Both the position numbers and the translations under genes were made by a program. From the NCBI RefSeq assembly GCF_002959965.1, contig NZ_PREV01000026.1, forward strand, positions 782,501 through 846,500: a DNA stretch of 64,000 nucleotides, read 5' to 3'. Within the stretch, counting starts at the first letter, position 1; each line of letters begins with the position of its first letter. The notes under the pieces were generated by a model. It saw only the letters and a list, made by a program, of their open reading frames with translations. It ran no database searches and was not told the origin of the DNA. Origin of the DNA: Microbulbifer pacificus. GTDB lineage: Bacteria; Pseudomonadota; Gammaproteobacteria; Pseudomonadales; Cellvibrionaceae. Of the stretch, positions 49,373 through 60,107 are shown in pieces.

Positions 49373-50596
49373 ATGCGCCGGGTAGTCATTACCGGAATGG
49401 GCATCACTTCCTGCATCGGTAACAATACGCAGGAAGTGCTGGCCTCCCTGAAGGCCGGCCGCAGCGGCATCCGCTTTATGGACGAATACGCCGAGCTGGG
49501 CCTGCGCAGCCAGGTCGCTGGCGTTGTCGATATCGATTTCAAGGAACACATCGACCGCAAGCACCTGCGCTTTATGGGCGACTCCGCTGCCTACGCGTAC
49601 ATTGCCATGGCTGAAGCCATCGCCATGGCGGGCCTGGAAGAGTCCGACATTTCCAATGTCCGCACCGGTCTGGTGATGGGCTCCGGCGGTACCTCCACCG
49701 CAGCCATCATCGAGTCCGCCGAGATCACCAAGACCCGAGGTGTGCGCAAGGTCGGCGCCTTCCGCGTGCCCCAGGTCATGGGCAGCACCGTGTCCGCGTG
49801 TCTCGCCACCCCGTTCAAGATCAAGGGCGTGAACTACTCCATTTCTTCCGCCTGTGCCACGTCCGCGCACTGTATCGGCAACGGCGCAGAGCTGATCCAG
49901 ATGGGCAAGCAGGACATCGTGTTTGCCGGTGGCGGTGAAGAGCTGGCCTGGAGTCTGACCCACCTGTTCGACGCCATGGGCGCGCTGTCGTCCAAGTACA
50001 ACGACACCCCCACCAAGGCCTCCCGCCCCTACGACGCCAACCGCGACGGTTTCGTGATTGCCGGCGGCGGCGGCTGTGTGGTGCTGGAAGAGTATGAACA
50101 CGCCAAGGCCCGCGGCGCCAACATCATTGCCGAACTGGTGGGCTACGGTGCCACTTCCGACGGCTACGACATGGTGGCGCCCAGCGGTGAAGGCGCAGCG
50201 CGCTGTATGCAGCAGGCGCTGGCCGGCATGGATGGCAAGGGTCTGGAAGGCAACGTGGACTACATCAACACCCACGGCACCTCCACTCCGGTGGGCGACG
50301 TGGCCGAGCTGCGCGCGATGAAAGAAGTGTTTGGGGACAAGGTGCCAGCTTTCGCTTCCACCAAGTCTCTCACCGGTCATTCGCTGGGCGCCGCCGGCGT
50401 ACAGGAAGCCATCTACACCCTGCTGATGATGCAGAACGGCTTTATCGCCGCTTCTGCCAATGTGGAGACGGTAGACGAAGCCGCCGAGGGCCTCGACCTG
50501 GTCACCGAGCTGCGCGAGACGGAGATCCGCCGTGCGCTCTCCAACAGCTTCGGCTTCGGTGGCACCAACGCCAGCCTGATCTTCGACAAGATCTGA
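49373..50596 (+). CDS. fabB: Beta-ketoacyl-ACP synthase I
   Basis: 407 aa. It elongates unsaturated acyl-ACP intermediates. The nucleophile Cys161 is in SSACATSAH; the catalytic histidines are in [11 protein letters not shown] and [13 protein letters not shown] precedes the ATG. It works with FabA in cis-unsaturated fatty acid synthesis. Confidence 0.97.
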   Translation: MRRVVITGMGITSCIGNNTQEVLASLKAGRSGIRFMDEYAELGLRSQVAGVVDIDFKEHIDRKHLRFMGDSAAYAYIAMAEAIAMAGLEESDISNVRTGLVMGSGGTSTAAIIESAEITKTRGVRKVGAFRVPQVMGSTVSACLATPFKIKGVNYSISSACATSAHCIGNGAELIQMGKQDIVFAGGGEELAWSLTHLFDAMGALSSKYNDTPTKASRPYDANRDGFVIAGGGGCVVLEEYEHAKARGANIIAELVGYGATSDGYDMVAPSGEGAARCMQQALAGMDGKGLEGNVDYINTHGTSTPVGDVAELRAMKEVFGDKVPAFASTKSLTGHSLGAAGVQEAIYTLLMMQNGFIAASANVETVDEAAEGLDLVTELRETEIRRALSNSFGFGGTNASLIFDKI

Positions 50597-50617
50597 TCCC
50601 CGGCACACCGCAAAAAC

Positions 50618-50654
50618 AAAAGGGCGAGCCGCATTGCGACTCGCCCTTTTTTTT
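50618..50654 (+). terminator. Bidirectional terminator after fabB
   Basis: AAAGGGCGAG / CTCGCCCTTT with a long T run on the plus strand and an A run on the other, between the convergent stops of fabB and the SDR gene. Confidence 0.9.
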
Positions 50655-50677
50655 GGCCCGCCCGACTGGCAGCGACC

Positions 50678-51538
50678 TCAGTTCTCCGCCTTCTGCAACC
50701 GCTCCAGCCACAGCTCTACCTGGCGCGTCAGTCCCTGCCGCCAGCTGCGCTGCTGGATGCCGAACACATCCCGCAAGCGCTCGCAGCTCAACACCGAGGA
50801 GCGATCCTCAGGCACGGGTTCGACAGCCCGCAGGTCCGCGGCATAATCTTCTCCGTACAGAGAGCGCACGCGATCAACCACCTCGCAACCAAACTCCATG
50901 GCACTGCAGTTGTCCGCCGAACCGTAATGATAAATACCGGATTTCGGCGCGCCACTGGCCAGCTGCTGGGTCACGGCAACCACCACCCTCACCAGATCGG
51001 CCACAGTCACCGGATTACCACGGCTCACATCGTCGAGGGTAACTGGCTTGCCGTTCAGCAAACTGCGGATGACCCGCGCCAGAAGGGCGCGCTCGCTGCG
51101 GTCCACCTGCCACCCGAGGCGCAGAATACTGACATTGCGTTCCTCAAGGCTGTCACCCGCCAGAATCTGCTCGCAAGCCAGCCAGTGCCGCCCGATCTCC
51201 GAACTGGGCTCGGGTACGGTTTCCTCGTCAATTTTCTTGCTGCGGGCACGCCCAAACACCCCGTAGGAAGAGAGGTGCAGCAGCGCAGCGTATGGCTGGT
51301 CCCGCAGAGCCTCACACACGGCACGGGCTTCGCTCATGTAGGCGCTACCCGCGCAGGCAGCAGCATTGATCACAATGACACCCGCTCGACTGGCAATGGG
51401 GGCCGCCGCGAGCTGCTCGAGCCCCAGCAACTGCACCCGGAAACCGACCTTCTGCAGCCCCTTCTGCAAGGGGCCGTCAATGGCGTTACCGGCGCCGATC
51501 AGCGCGATGGTATCCGGCTGATATCCCGTGTGATGCAT
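50678..51538 (-). CDS. Extended-SDR-like protein with lost catalytic residues
   Basis: 286 aa. Rossmann fold of the NAD-dependent epimerase / RmlD type. The N-terminal nucleotide loop is degenerate (GAGNAIDG). The HLSSYGVFG strand is family-like. At the place where active members have a YGxxK..GE helix, this protein reads IGRHWLACE, so the catalytic Tyr and Lys appear to be replaced by Ile and Trp. The C-terminal half resembles the substrate-binding part of RmlD-like proteins. It follows ssb by 17 nt on the same strand. It may be a non-catalytic or regulatory relative; the function is unknown. Confidence 0.7.
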   Translation of the reverse strand: MHHTGYQPDTIALIGAGNAIDGPLQKGLQKVGFRVQLLGLEQLAAAPIASRAGVIVINAAACAGSAYMSEARAVCEALRDQPYAALLHLSSYGVFGRARSKKIDEETVPEPSSEIGRHWLACEQILAGDSLEERNVSILRLGWQVDRSERALLARVIRSLLNGKPVTLDDVSRGNPVTVADLVRVVVAVTQQLASGAPKSGIYHYGSADNCSAMEFGCEVVDRVRSLYGEDYAADLRAVEPVPEDRSSVLSCERLRDVFGIQQRSWRQGLTRQVELWLERLQKAEN

Positions 51539-51555
51539 GGAAGAACCCGCTCTGA

Positions 51556-52122
51556 TCAGAAGGGGATATCGTCGTCGAAGCTGTTATCGAATCCACCCAT
51601 CGGCGCCGGATTATTGGCGGGGCGATTCTGCGGCTGATTCTGGGATTGATTGGACGGCGCCATCGGAGAGGGCGCGGAGCGGCCCTGGGCGTATTCATCC
51701 TGGTAACCGCCCTGGTTGTAATCGTTCTGCTGTGAATAGCCGCCACCCTGGCCGCCCTGCGGATAACCGCCTCCCTGTTCACCTCGGCCGTCCAGCATCT
51801 GCATTTCGCTGGCGACGATCTCGGTGGTATAGCGATCCTGGCCACTCTGCTTGTCCTGCCACTTGCGGGTGCGCAGGGAGCCTTCCAGATAGACTTTGCT
51901 GCCCTTGCGCAGGTACTCACCGGCGATTTCCGCCAGGCGGTTGAAGAACACTACACGGTGCCACTCGGTGCGCTCCTGCTGCTGGCCGGTCTGCTTGTCT
52001 TTCCAGGTCTCGGACGTCGCCAGGGTCACATTGGTGACGGCGCCGCCACTGGGCATGTAGCGGGTTTCCGGGTCGCCGCCCAGGTTGCCAATAAGAATTA
52101 CTTTGTTAACGCCCCTGGCCAT
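51556..52122 (-). CDS. ssb: Single-stranded DNA-binding protein
   Basis: 188 aa. The OB fold ([21 protein letters not shown], of which the first 20 are typical) spans about 1-110. A Gly/Gln/Asn-rich linker follows, with the acidic tip FDDDIPF that recruits partner proteins. AGGAGAGG precedes the ATG at 52122. The next gene upstream on this strand is the MFS transporter; uvrA is 3 kb away, as in the Pseudomonas ssb-MFS-uvrA order. Confidence 0.96.
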   Translation of the reverse strand: MARGVNKVILIGNLGGDPETRYMPSGGAVTNVTLATSETWKDKQTGQQQERTEWHRVVFFNRLAEIAGEYLRKGSKVYLEGSLRTRKWQDKQSGQDRYTTEIVASEMQMLDGRGEQGGGYPQGGQGGGYSQQNDYNQGGYQDEYAQGRSAPSPMAPSNQSQNQPQNRPANNPAPMGGFDNSFDDDIPF

Positions 52123-52248
52123 AAGCCTCTCCTCTCGATGGGCCCGCCTGCGGGCCCCTATCATTGTTCAAAGGTTCAGAGTTAAAAATTCAGTTTCGCG
52201 AAATCACTGGCACGACCGGTCATTCACCGGTAGCCAGCCTCTTCAACG

Positions 52249-52264
52249 GTGTATTTTTATCCAG
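52249..52264 (-). promoter_or_regulatory. LexA-box-like sequence upstream of ssb
   Basis: On the minus strand CTGGATAAAAATACAC matches 12 of 16 positions of the gammaproteobacterial SOS box (CTG-N10-CAG), lacking the final G. It is 127 nt before the ssb ATG. ssb is SOS-controlled in some bacteria. Weak call. Confidence 0.3.
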
Positions 52265-52338
52265 CAGCATACAACACTCGGGAGGGAGCCGTCACCGCTG
52301 CGCCAAGCCACTCAGCCACCGGTGGAAAATGATCCCAC

Positions 52339-53511
52339 TCAGCGGCTCGCAAGCGGTACGCGGGCACCACGCATCTGCCACCAGGCAATGGACCACACCA
52401 CCAGAATACCGAGGGCGAGGGTCGCCACAGCACCCGCGCCACCGAGGCCGTACATCACACCGCCGAGACTGCCACCGGCAAACGCGCCGAGAAATTGCAG
52501 AGTCGCATAGAGGCCGGTGGCGGCGCCGCGACACTCCGCCGGCGCCACCCGAGTCAGCTGGGCCGGCAATAGTGCCTCCAGCAGGTTGAAGGCGAGGAAG
52601 AACACACCCAGGCATACCACAATCCAACGCCCGTGGACCTGGGGCATCAACGCAACGCCGCCGAAGACCAGTCCCAACAGTGCCAGCCGCATGGCCGCGG
52701 GCACCTGCCGGCGCTTCTCCGCCGCGCGCATCAGCGGCACCATCAGCACAAAGGCACCCAGCATCAGTGGGCCATAGAGTTTCCAGTGCTGGTCACTGGC
52801 CATATGGAGCTGGCCCACCAGCAGGTGCGGTAATGGCACGAACATCATGGTAAGTAGCAGGTGCAGAAAAAACACGCCGCTCACCAGCCGCCACACATCC
52901 CCCTGCCCCAGCAGGCGCGAGAAGTCCCCCTGCCCGGGGCCGCGCCGCACCGAGTGCTGAGGGTTTGGCACCAGCCGCCATACCAGAAGAATGCCCACCA
53001 GCGCCAGCAGCGCGGTGAGCCAGAAGATGGCCGACAGCCCGCCGAGACCCGCCACCAGCGGCCCCAGTACCACCGCGAGCACGAACGCTACACCGATGGA
53101 GGCACCGATCACCGCCATCGCCTTGCCACGATTCTCGTCCCGGGTCAGGTCCGCCGCCAGCGCCATGGTGGCAGCGGCGATGGCACCGGCGCCCTGCAAG
53201 ATGCGTCCGGCAATCAGGCCGTACACCGAGTCTGTCAGCGCCGCCACCACGCTGCCGATGGCGAATACCGACAACCCGAGAAAGATCACCGGCTTGCGTC
53301 CCCAGCGGTCGCTCAGCATCCCCAGAGGGATCTGCAGCAGCGCCTGACTCAGGCCGTACGCACCCAGCGCCAAACCCAGCAGCGCCGGGGTACTGCCGCG
53401 GTAATCCGCGCCGTACAGGGACAGCACCGGCAGCACCATAAACAGGCCCAGCATGCGGAAGACATAGAGGGAGGCGAGACCGGCGAGCGCGCGTCGTTCA
53501 GTGGCATTCAT
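52339..53511 (-). CDS. MFS transporter, YajR-like
   Basis: 390 aa with 12 predicted helices. The N-terminal helix YVFRMLGLFMVLPVLSLYG and motif A (GMLSDRWGRKPV, near 73) place it in the drug:H+ antiporter group close to YajR, though without a C-terminal RNA-binding-like domain. The ATG at 53511 is preferred to a 25-codon longer frame. It sits in the ssb-MFS-uvrA neighbourhood known from pseudomonads, with manC inserted before uvrA. The substrate is unknown. Confidence 0.85.
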   Translation of the reverse strand: MNATERRALAGLASLYVFRMLGLFMVLPVLSLYGADYRGSTPALLGLALGAYGLSQALLQIPLGMLSDRWGRKPVIFLGLSVFAIGSVVAALTDSVYGLIAGRILQGAGAIAAATMALAADLTRDENRGKAMAVIGASIGVAFVLAVVLGPLVAGLGGLSAIFWLTALLALVGILLVWRLVPNPQHSVRRGPGQGDFSRLLGQGDVWRLVSGVFFLHLLLTMMFVPLPHLLVGQLHMASDQHWKLYGPLMLGAFVLMVPLMRAAEKRRQVPAAMRLALLGLVFGGVALMPQVHGRWIVVCLGVFFLAFNLLEALLPAQLTRVAPAECRGAATGLYATLQFLGAFAGGSLGGVMYGLGGAGAVATLALGILVVWSIAWWQMRGARVPLASR

Positions 53512-53638
53512 GCAGGAGAATCCGGAGACAGCGAAAAACGGGGCGCATTGTAACAGCCACGGCGGCAGAGATTGATCCCCCGCCACCTAACGGCTACATG
53601 GCGTCACTTTATCGACAAACCCATGTCGATTCTGTCCG

Positions 53639-55042
53639 TCAATTACGCCCGTATTTGTCCTCGAAGCGGACGATATCGTCCTCACCGAGATAACTGCCGG
53701 ACTGCACCTCGATCAGCTCCAGCGGGATGGCACCCGGGTTCTCAAGGCGGTGCACCACACCCAGGGGAATGAAAGTGGACTCGTTCTCGGTCAGCAGCAG
53801 CTGGTCGTCCCCGCGGGTCACCTTCGCGGTGCCGCGCACCACAATCCAGTGCTCGGCGCGGTGGTGGTGCATCTGCAGGGACAGCTGGCAGCCGGGCTTG
53901 ACCACGATGCGTTTCACCTGGAAGCGCGGGCCGGCATCAATGGAGTCGTAGTAACCCCAGGGGCGGAACACCTTGCGGTGGGTTTCCGCCTCACTGCGCT
54001 CGCTCTGCTTGAGGCGCTGCACCAGTTTCTTTACATCCTGCACGCGACTCTTGTGGGCGACCATCAACGCATCGTCGGTATCGACCACCACCAGGTCCTG
54101 CACCCCGAGAATACCCACAAGGCGATCACCGCCGTGCACCAGGCAGCCGCTGGCGTCCTCCGCCAGCACGTCACCGCGCAGCAGGTTGTCGTTCTCATCC
54201 CGATCCGCCAGCTCCCACAGCGCGGACCAGGAGCCTACATCACTCCAGCCCGCCTGCATCGGTATCACGGCGGCAGATTCGGTTTTTTCCATCACCGCGT
54301 AGTCCACGGAATCCGCCGGGCAGCGGCCGAAGGCTTCGGCATCGATACGGGTGAAATCCAGATCGCGGGCGGCACCGCTCAGCGCGGCGCGGCAGGCATC
54401 GAGCATCGCCGGATGGTGCTGTGCCAGCTCTTCCAGATAGCGTGAGGCGCGGAACAGGAACATACCGCTGTTCCAGTTGTACTCGCCACTGGCCAGATAC
54501 TGCTCGGCAGTGGCGAGATCGGGCTTTTCCACAAACTCCGCCACCTTCCAGCCGCCCTCCAGCGCATCGCCGCTGCGAATATAGCCGTAACCGGTCTCGG
54601 CGCACGTCGGTACGATACCGAAGGTGACCAGCAGGCCATCCTCCGCCAGTTTCTTCGCCGAGTTCACCGCCTGCTGGAAGGCCGCGGTGTCCGCCACCAC
54701 ATGATCCGCTGGCAGCACCAGCAGCAGTGGGTCCTGCCCGTTCTCTACCGCGCTCAGTGCCGCCAGCGCAATGGCCGGGGCGGTATTGCGGGCGCACGGT
54801 TCCAGCAGGATGGACTGGGCCGCGCGCCCCACTTCCTGCAACTGTTCAGCGGCGGCAAAGCGGTGGGCCTCATTGCACACCAGGATCGGCGCTTCCACAT
54901 GCGGCAGGCCGTCCAGCCTCAGGGCCGTGGCCTGTAACATGGTCTGGTTGCCGGCGAGGGAGAGGAACTGCTTGGGATAGGCTTCGCGGGACAGCGGCCA
55001 CAGGCGCGACCCGGTACCACCGCAGAGAATGACGGGGATCAT
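53639..55042 (-). CDS. manC: Bifunctional mannose-1-P guanylyltransferase / mannose-6-P isomerase
   Basis: 467 aa. The N-terminal GDP-mannose pyrophosphorylase domain has [18 protein letters not shown] (near 8-25) and FVEKPD. The C-terminal type II phosphomannose isomerase cupin has [10 protein letters not shown] (near 390). With manB it makes GDP-mannose from fructose-6-P for alginate-like or other mannose-containing polysaccharides. The ATG is at 55042; an in-frame GTG five codons upstream is possible. It is divergent from uvrA. Confidence 0.94.
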   Translation of the reverse strand: MIPVILCGGTGSRLWPLSREAYPKQFLSLAGNQTMLQATALRLDGLPHVEAPILVCNEAHRFAAAEQLQEVGRAAQSILLEPCARNTAPAIALAALSAVENGQDPLLLVLPADHVVADTAAFQQAVNSAKKLAEDGLLVTFGIVPTCAETGYGYIRSGDALEGGWKVAEFVEKPDLATAEQYLASGEYNWNSGMFLFRASRYLEELAQHHPAMLDACRAALSGAARDLDFTRIDAEAFGRCPADSVDYAVMEKTESAAVIPMQAGWSDVGSWSALWELADRDENDNLLRGDVLAEDASGCLVHGGDRLVGILGVQDLVVVDTDDALMVAHKSRVQDVKKLVQRLKQSERSEAETHRKVFRPWGYYDSIDAGPRFQVKRIVVKPGCQLSLQMHHHRAEHWIVVRGTAKVTRGDDQLLLTENESTFIPLGVVHRLENPGAIPLELIEVQSGSYLGEDDIVRFEDKYGRN

Positions 55043-55094
55043 GATTTCCGTATCCACACTGGGTTATTCACTGGAAATGGGATTGGCTGGCATT

Positions 55095-55122
55095 TTGGCA
55101 CAATCGCCCCTCGGATTATACT
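55095..55122 (+). promoter_or_regulatory. Promoter for uvrA
   Basis: TTGGCA (55095-55100), 16 nt, TATACT (55117-55122), about 85 nt before the uvrA start. No LexA box is recognisable in this 167-nt divergent region. Confidence 0.55.
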
Positions 55123-55209
55123 TGACCGTTTTCTCCCGCCGGGTCCCTGAACCGGGCACTTTCACCGCAAAAAACGCACACGAAACCAGACAGCAAAACA
55201 GGACACCGA

Positions 55210-58035
55210 GTGGACACGATTTACGTCAGAGGTGCGCGCACCCACAACCTGAAGAATATCGATCTGGATATTCCCCGCGACAAGCTGATCGTGATTACCG
55301 GGCTGTCCGGCTCCGGTAAGTCCTCACTCGCGTTCGACACCCTCTACGCCGAGGGCCAGCGCCGCTATGTGGAGTCCCTCTCTACCTACGCGCGTCAGTT
55401 CCTGTCGATGATGGAAAAGCCGGATGTGGACACGGTGGAGGGGCTGTCGCCGGCCATCTCCATCGAGCAAAAATCCACCTCCCACAACCCCCGCTCCACC
55501 GTGGGCACCATCACCGAGATTTACGACTACCTGCGCCTGCTGTTCGCCCGCGTGGGTGAGCCGCGCTGCCCGGACCACCACGAGCCGCTGCAGGCGCAGA
55601 CCGTCAGCCAGATGGTGGATCAGGTGCTGGCGCTGCCCGAGGGCACCAGGATCATGCTGCTGGCACCGGTGGTGCGCGACCGCAAGGGCGAGCACTTGCA
55701 TGTGTTCGAACAGCTGCGCCGCGATGGCTTTGTGCGCGCGCGTATCGACGGCACCGTGTGCGACCTCGACGACACCCCGAAGCTCGACAAGCGCAAGAAG
55801 CACACGGTGGAAGTGGTGGTGGACCGCTTCAAGGTGCGCGACGACCTGCAGCTGCGTTTGGCGGAGTCCTTTGAGACAGCGCTCAACCTGACCGACGGTA
55901 TCGCCTCCATCAGTTTTATGGATGGGGAAAAGGAAGACCACCTGTTTTCCGCCCGCCACGCCTGCCCGGTATGTGATTACTCACTGGACGAACTGGAGCC
56001 TCGCCTGTTCTCGTTCAACAATCCGGCGGGGGCCTGTCCCGGTTGCGACGGTCTCGGAGTGAAGCAGTTCTTCGACGAAGACAAGGTCATCCTCGACCCG
56101 GAGAGCAGTATCTCCGAGGGCGCCATCCGCGGCTGGGACCGGCGCAACATCTACTACTACCACATGCTTACCTCCCTGGCGGAGCACTACGGTTTCGATA
56201 TCGACAAACCGTGGCAGAAGCTGGCGAAAAAATACCGCGAAGTCATTCTGCACGGCAGCGGCGATACCCCCGTCGATTTCAGCTATGTGAACGACCGCGG
56301 CGACGTCACCATTCGCCGGCACACCTTCGAGGGCATCATCCCCAATTTCCAGCGCCGCTACCGCGACACCGAGTCCCAGAGCGTGCGCGAGGAACTGGCC
56401 AAGTATCTGAGCACCCAGAAATGTCCCGAATGTGAGGGCACCCGCCTGCGCCGCGAGGCGCGCAACGTATTTGTGGACGACCGCACCCTGGCGCAGATCA
56501 CCGAACTGCCGGTGGGCGATGCATTTGACTACTTCGCCAACCAGCTGCAATTCCAGGGCGCGCAGAAAGAGATTGCCGACAAGATCCTCAAGGAGCTGCG
56601 CGACCGTTTCCGCTTCCTGGTAGATGTCGGGCTCAACTACCTGACCCTGAACCGCAGCGCCGAAACCCTGTCTGGCGGCGAGGCCCAGCGCATTCGTCTG
56701 GCCAGCCAGATCGGCGCCGGTCTCGTGGGTGTGATGTATATTCTCGACGAGCCCTCCATCGGACTGCACCAGCGCGACAACGAGCGCCTGCTGAACACCC
56801 TCACCCACCTGCGGGATATCGGCAACACCGTGATCGTGGTGGAGCACGATGAGGATGCGATCCGTGCGGCGGACTTCCTGATTGACATCGGCCCCGGCGC
56901 TGGCGTACACGGTGGTGAAGTGGTCGCCGCCGGCACCCACGAGCAGGTGGCCGGTTGCGAGCGCTCACTTACCGGCCAGTACCTGTCCGGCAAGAAGCAG
57001 ATAGCTATACCGGAAAAACGTATCAAGGCCGGCGACAAGTATCTGCGCATCGAGGGCGCCACTGGCAACAACCTGAAAGACGTCACGCTGGAAATCCCGG
57101 TGGGACTCTTTACCTGTGTCACCGGTGTATCCGGCTCCGGTAAATCCACTCTGATCAACACCACCCTGTATCCGCTCGCCGCCACCGCGCTGAACAAGGC
57201 CACCACGCTGAAGGCATCGCCGCACAAGGCCATCAAGGGGCTCGAACATTTCGACAAGTGTGTCGACATCGACCAGAGCCCCATCGGCCGCACCCCGCGC
57301 TCCAACCCCGCCACCTACACCGGTATTTTTACGCCGATCCGCGAACTGTTTTCCGGCACCCAGGAAGCCCGCTCCCGCGGCTACAAACCGGGCCGCTTCA
57401 GCTTCAACGTGAAGGGCGGCCGCTGTGAGGCCTGTCAGGGCGACGGCGTGATCAAGGTGGAAATGCATTTCCTGCCGGACATTTACGTGCCCTGCGACAC
57501 CTGCAAGGGCAAGCGCTACAACCGCGAAACCCTCGAGGTGCAGTACAAAGGCAAGAGCATCCACGAGGTACTGGAAATGACCGTGGAAGATGCGCGGGAG
57601 TTTTTTGATCCGGTGCCGGCCATTGCCAAGAAGCTGCAGACGCTGATGGATGTGGGCCTCTCCTACATCAAGCTCGGTCAGGCGGCGACGACCCTCTCCG
57701 GTGGTGAAGCCCAGCGGGTGAAGCTGTCCCGCGAGCTGTCCAAGCGGGATACCGGCCAGACCCTGTACATTCTCGACGAGCCCACCACCGGGCTGCACTT
57801 TGCCGACATCCAGTTGCTGCTGGATGTGCTGCACCGCCTGCGCGACCACGGCAATACCATCGTGGTGATCGAGCACAATCTGGACGTGATCAAAACCGCC
57901 GACTGGATCGTGGATCTCGGTCCCGAAGGCGGCTCCGGCGGCGGCGAGATCATCGCCAGCGGAACCCCGGAACAGGTGGCAAAAATCAAAGCCTCCCACA
58001 CCGGGCGCTTCCTGAAGTCGATGCTGAAGAAGTAG
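55210..58035 (+). CDS. uvrA: Excinuclease ABC subunit A
   Basis: 941 aa, full length. It is the damage-recognition ATPase of nucleotide excision repair. Two ABC modules are present (Walker [11 protein letters not shown] near 30 and [10 protein letters not shown] near 640; signatures [12 protein letters not shown] and [12 protein letters not shown]). Zinc modules are at CPVCDY ... CPGC and CEACQGDG ... CDTC. The start is GTG with AGGA nine bases upstream. Confidence 0.97.
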   Translation: MDTIYVRGARTHNLKNIDLDIPRDKLIVITGLSGSGKSSLAFDTLYAEGQRRYVESLSTYARQFLSMMEKPDVDTVEGLSPAISIEQKSTSHNPRSTVGTITEIYDYLRLLFARVGEPRCPDHHEPLQAQTVSQMVDQVLALPEGTRIMLLAPVVRDRKGEHLHVFEQLRRDGFVRARIDGTVCDLDDTPKLDKRKKHTVEVVVDRFKVRDDLQLRLAESFETALNLTDGIASISFMDGEKEDHLFSARHACPVCDYSLDELEPRLFSFNNPAGACPGCDGLGVKQFFDEDKVILDPESSISEGAIRGWDRRNIYYYHMLTSLAEHYGFDIDKPWQKLAKKYREVILHGSGDTPVDFSYVNDRGDVTIRRHTFEGIIPNFQRRYRDTESQSVREELAKYLSTQKCPECEGTRLRREARNVFVDDRTLAQITELPVGDAFDYFANQLQFQGAQKEIADKILKELRDRFRFLVDVGLNYLTLNRSAETLSGGEAQRIRLASQIGAGLVGVMYILDEPSIGLHQRDNERLLNTLTHLRDIGNTVIVVEHDEDAIRAADFLIDIGPGAGVHGGEVVAAGTHEQVAGCERSLTGQYLSGKKQIAIPEKRIKAGDKYLRIEGATGNNLKDVTLEIPVGLFTCVTGVSGSGKSTLINTTLYPLAATALNKATTLKASPHKAIKGLEHFDKCVDIDQSPIGRTPRSNPATYTGIFTPIRELFSGTQEARSRGYKPGRFSFNVKGGRCEACQGDGVIKVEMHFLPDIYVPCDTCKGKRYNRETLEVQYKGKSIHEVLEMTVEDAREFFDPVPAIAKKLQTLMDVGLSYIKLGQAATTLSGGEAQRVKLSRELSKRDTGQTLYILDEPTTGLHFADIQLLLDVLHRLRDHGNTIVVIEHNLDVIKTADWIVDLGPEGGSGGGEIIASGTPEQVAKIKASHTGRFLKSMLKK

Positions 58036-58090
58036 CGGCGCGAAGCCCGGCGCCGGCCCCCTTCGAAAAGAAACCTCAGCGGCGGGAACC

Positions 58091-59326
58091 ATGACAAAAA
58101 CAAGACATTCCCTGAGTATCGGCCCCGCTGCCATGGTGGCAGCGGCATTCATCGGCCCCGGCACCGTAATCACCGCCGGTCTTGCGGGCGCCAATTACGG
58201 TTATACCCTGCTGTGGGCGCTGCTGTTTGCCACGGCTGCCAGCATCATCCTTCAGGAAATGGCAGCGCGCCTCGGGATCGTCACCGGCCGCGGGCTGGGT
58301 GAAAATATTCGCCAGTCCCTGCACAACCCGCTGACGCGCTGGCCGGCCATGCTGCTGGTGATCGGCGCCATTGTGGTTGGCAATGCCGCCTACGAGGGAG
58401 GCAACCTCGCGGGGGCCAGCGCCGGATTGAAACTGCTCACCGGCGGAACCGCCGCTGCGGTGGAGGGTGGCCGCACCTTCTGGCCCATCGCGGTCGGCCT
58501 GCTTGCCGCGGCGTTGCTATGGAGCGGTAACTACAAAGTCATCGAGCGGGTGCTGATCGGGCTGGTGGCACTAATGAGCCTCGCCTTTCTCCTCACCTTT
58601 GTCATCACCCGTCCGGATCTGGGCGCACTCACACAGGGACTCCTGATGCCCTCGGTACCGAGTGGTGCAACCCTCACGGTGATTGCGCTGATCGGGACCA
58701 CCGTGGTGCCTTACAATTTGTTCCTGCACAGTTCCAGCGTCAGCCAGAAGTGGCGCACGCCGGATCAGTTACCACTCGCACGCCGGGACATACTGATCTC
58801 CATTCCCGTGGGCGGGCTGATCTCCATTGCCATTGCCTCCACCGCTGCCGCGGCGTTTTTCAGCCATCAACTGAAGTTGAACAACGCTGCAGAAATGGCG
58901 CGTGCACTGGAGCCTCTGTTTGGAAAGAGCGCGCGCTGGTGTATGGGAGTAGGGCTGTTTGCCGCAGGAATTTCTTCCGCACTGACGGCCCCCCTGGCAT
59001 CCGCCTACGCCCTTTGCGGAATACTCGACAAGTCCACAGATCTCAAGGCACCGCCGATACGCGCTATCTGGCTCAGTATCATTGTCATCGGCGCGATTAT
59101 GGCTACCCAGGGAATTCGCCCGATACAGCTTATCTGGTTTGCCCAGATCGCAAATGGTCTGTTGCTGCCGATAGTTACCGGCTTTCTGCTGTGGGCCATG
59201 AATAGCCGGCGACTGGGAGCCCACCGCAATTCCCGCACACAGAATGCCCTGGGGCTGCTGGTGCTGCTGACGACGGTTCTGCTGGGCGGGCGCAGTCTGG
59301 CAACAGCATTGGGCTGGATCGGATGA
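58091..59326 (+). CDS. Nramp-like transporter (YcsG type) lacking canonical metal ligands
   Basis: 411 aa with about 11 helices of the Nramp fold. The TM1 metal motif DPGN is replaced by GPGT (22-25), and the TM6 A-x-x-MPHN motif by TTVVPYN (203-209). Asp, Asn and Met ligands are therefore absent. The gene precedes pxpA by 22 nt and clearly belongs to the pxp operon. B. subtilis ycsG has the same neighbours (ycsF and kipI/kipA). The missing ligands and the context suggest that it transports something other than Mn or Fe, possibly 5-oxoproline or a related acid. That is inference. Confidence 0.78.
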   Translation: MTKTRHSLSIGPAAMVAAAFIGPGTVITAGLAGANYGYTLLWALLFATAASIILQEMAARLGIVTGRGLGENIRQSLHNPLTRWPAMLLVIGAIVVGNAAYEGGNLAGASAGLKLLTGGTAAAVEGGRTFWPIAVGLLAAALLWSGNYKVIERVLIGLVALMSLAFLLTFVITRPDLGALTQGLLMPSVPSGATLTVIALIGTTVVPYNLFLHSSSVSQKWRTPDQLPLARRDILISIPVGGLISIAIASTAAAAFFSHQLKLNNAAEMARALEPLFGKSARWCMGVGLFAAGISSALTAPLASAYALCGILDKSTDLKAPPIRAIWLSIIVIGAIMATQGIRPIQLIWFAQIANGLLLPIVTGFLLWAMNSRRLGAHRNSRTQNALGLLVLLTTVLLGGRSLATALGWIG

Positions 59327-59348
59327 CCAGCAACATGGAAGAGCGAAC

Positions 59349-60107
59349 GTGAACACACCACATATCGACATCAACTGTGATCTCGGCGAAGGCAAATCCG
59401 TCGCTGACTGCGAGCGAGACGCAACGATGATGCCGTTCATTTCCCGCTGCAATATTGCCTGCGGCGGCCACGCCGGCAACAACACCACGATGCGACTGTC
59501 CGTTGGCCATGCAAAACGGAACCGCCTCGCCATTGGCGCCCACCCGGGCTACCCGGATCGGGAGAATTTCGGCCGCATCTCACTGGCGATGGAGCGCACC
59601 GCGCTGCTTGCGAGCATAAGAGAGCAGATCAGAGCGCTAGCGGGGATCGCCGCGGAGCAACAAATCGAGCTCACCCATATCAAATTGCACGGCGCGCTCT
59701 ACAACGACGCGGAAGCCGATACACAGCTGGCGGAAGATCTCGTCGCGCTGATTGTACGAGAATTTCCCAGTCTCCAGATTCTCGGCCTCGCCAATGCCGC
59801 CATGGAGCGTGCGGCTCAGAAATTCCGCCAGCCTTTTTTGCGTGAAGGATTTATGGACCGACGCTACCTCAATGATCATCAGCTGTCGCCGCGCACACAA
59901 CCTGGCGCACTCATCGATGATTTTGATCAGTGTCTGGATCAGGTGATGGCGCTGATTCACGGTTCTCCATTTCGCTCCATAGACGACGAACTCCTGCTGT
60001 TTCATGTCGACAGTATCTGCTTGCACGGCGACACACCGGGAGCCCATTCCATTGCGCGCAACCTGCACCAGCACCTGCAACTTTCCGGCATTCAGATTCG
60101 CGCATGA
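59349..60107 (+). CDS. pxpA: 5-oxoprolinase subunit A (LamB/YcsF family)
   Basis: 252 aa. It starts HIDINCDLGEG after the N-terminal four residues, with the HPGYPDRENFGR motif near 64-75 and KLHGALYN near 113. PxpA, with PxpB and PxpC, converts 5-oxoproline (pyroglutamate) to glutamate with ATP. The GTG start has GGAAGAG upstream. Its stop overlaps the pxpB ATG (ATGA). Confidence 0.94.
   Translation: MNTPHIDINCDLGEGKSVADCERDATMMPFISRCNIACGGHAGNNTTMRLSVGHAKRNRLAIGAHPGYPDRENFGRISLAMERTALLASIREQIRALAGIAAEQQIELTHIKLHGALYNDAEADTQLAEDLVALIVREFPSLQILGLANAAMERAAQKFRQPFLREGFMDRRYLNDHQLSPRTQPGALIDDFDQCLDQVMALIHGSPFRSIDDELLLFHVDSICLHGDTPGAHSIARNLHQHLQLSGIQIRA

Noticed and set aside
55043..55209. LexA box for uvrA
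   Set aside because: No CTG-N10-CAG match in the divergent manC/uvrA region; the nearest CTGG pairs do not fit.
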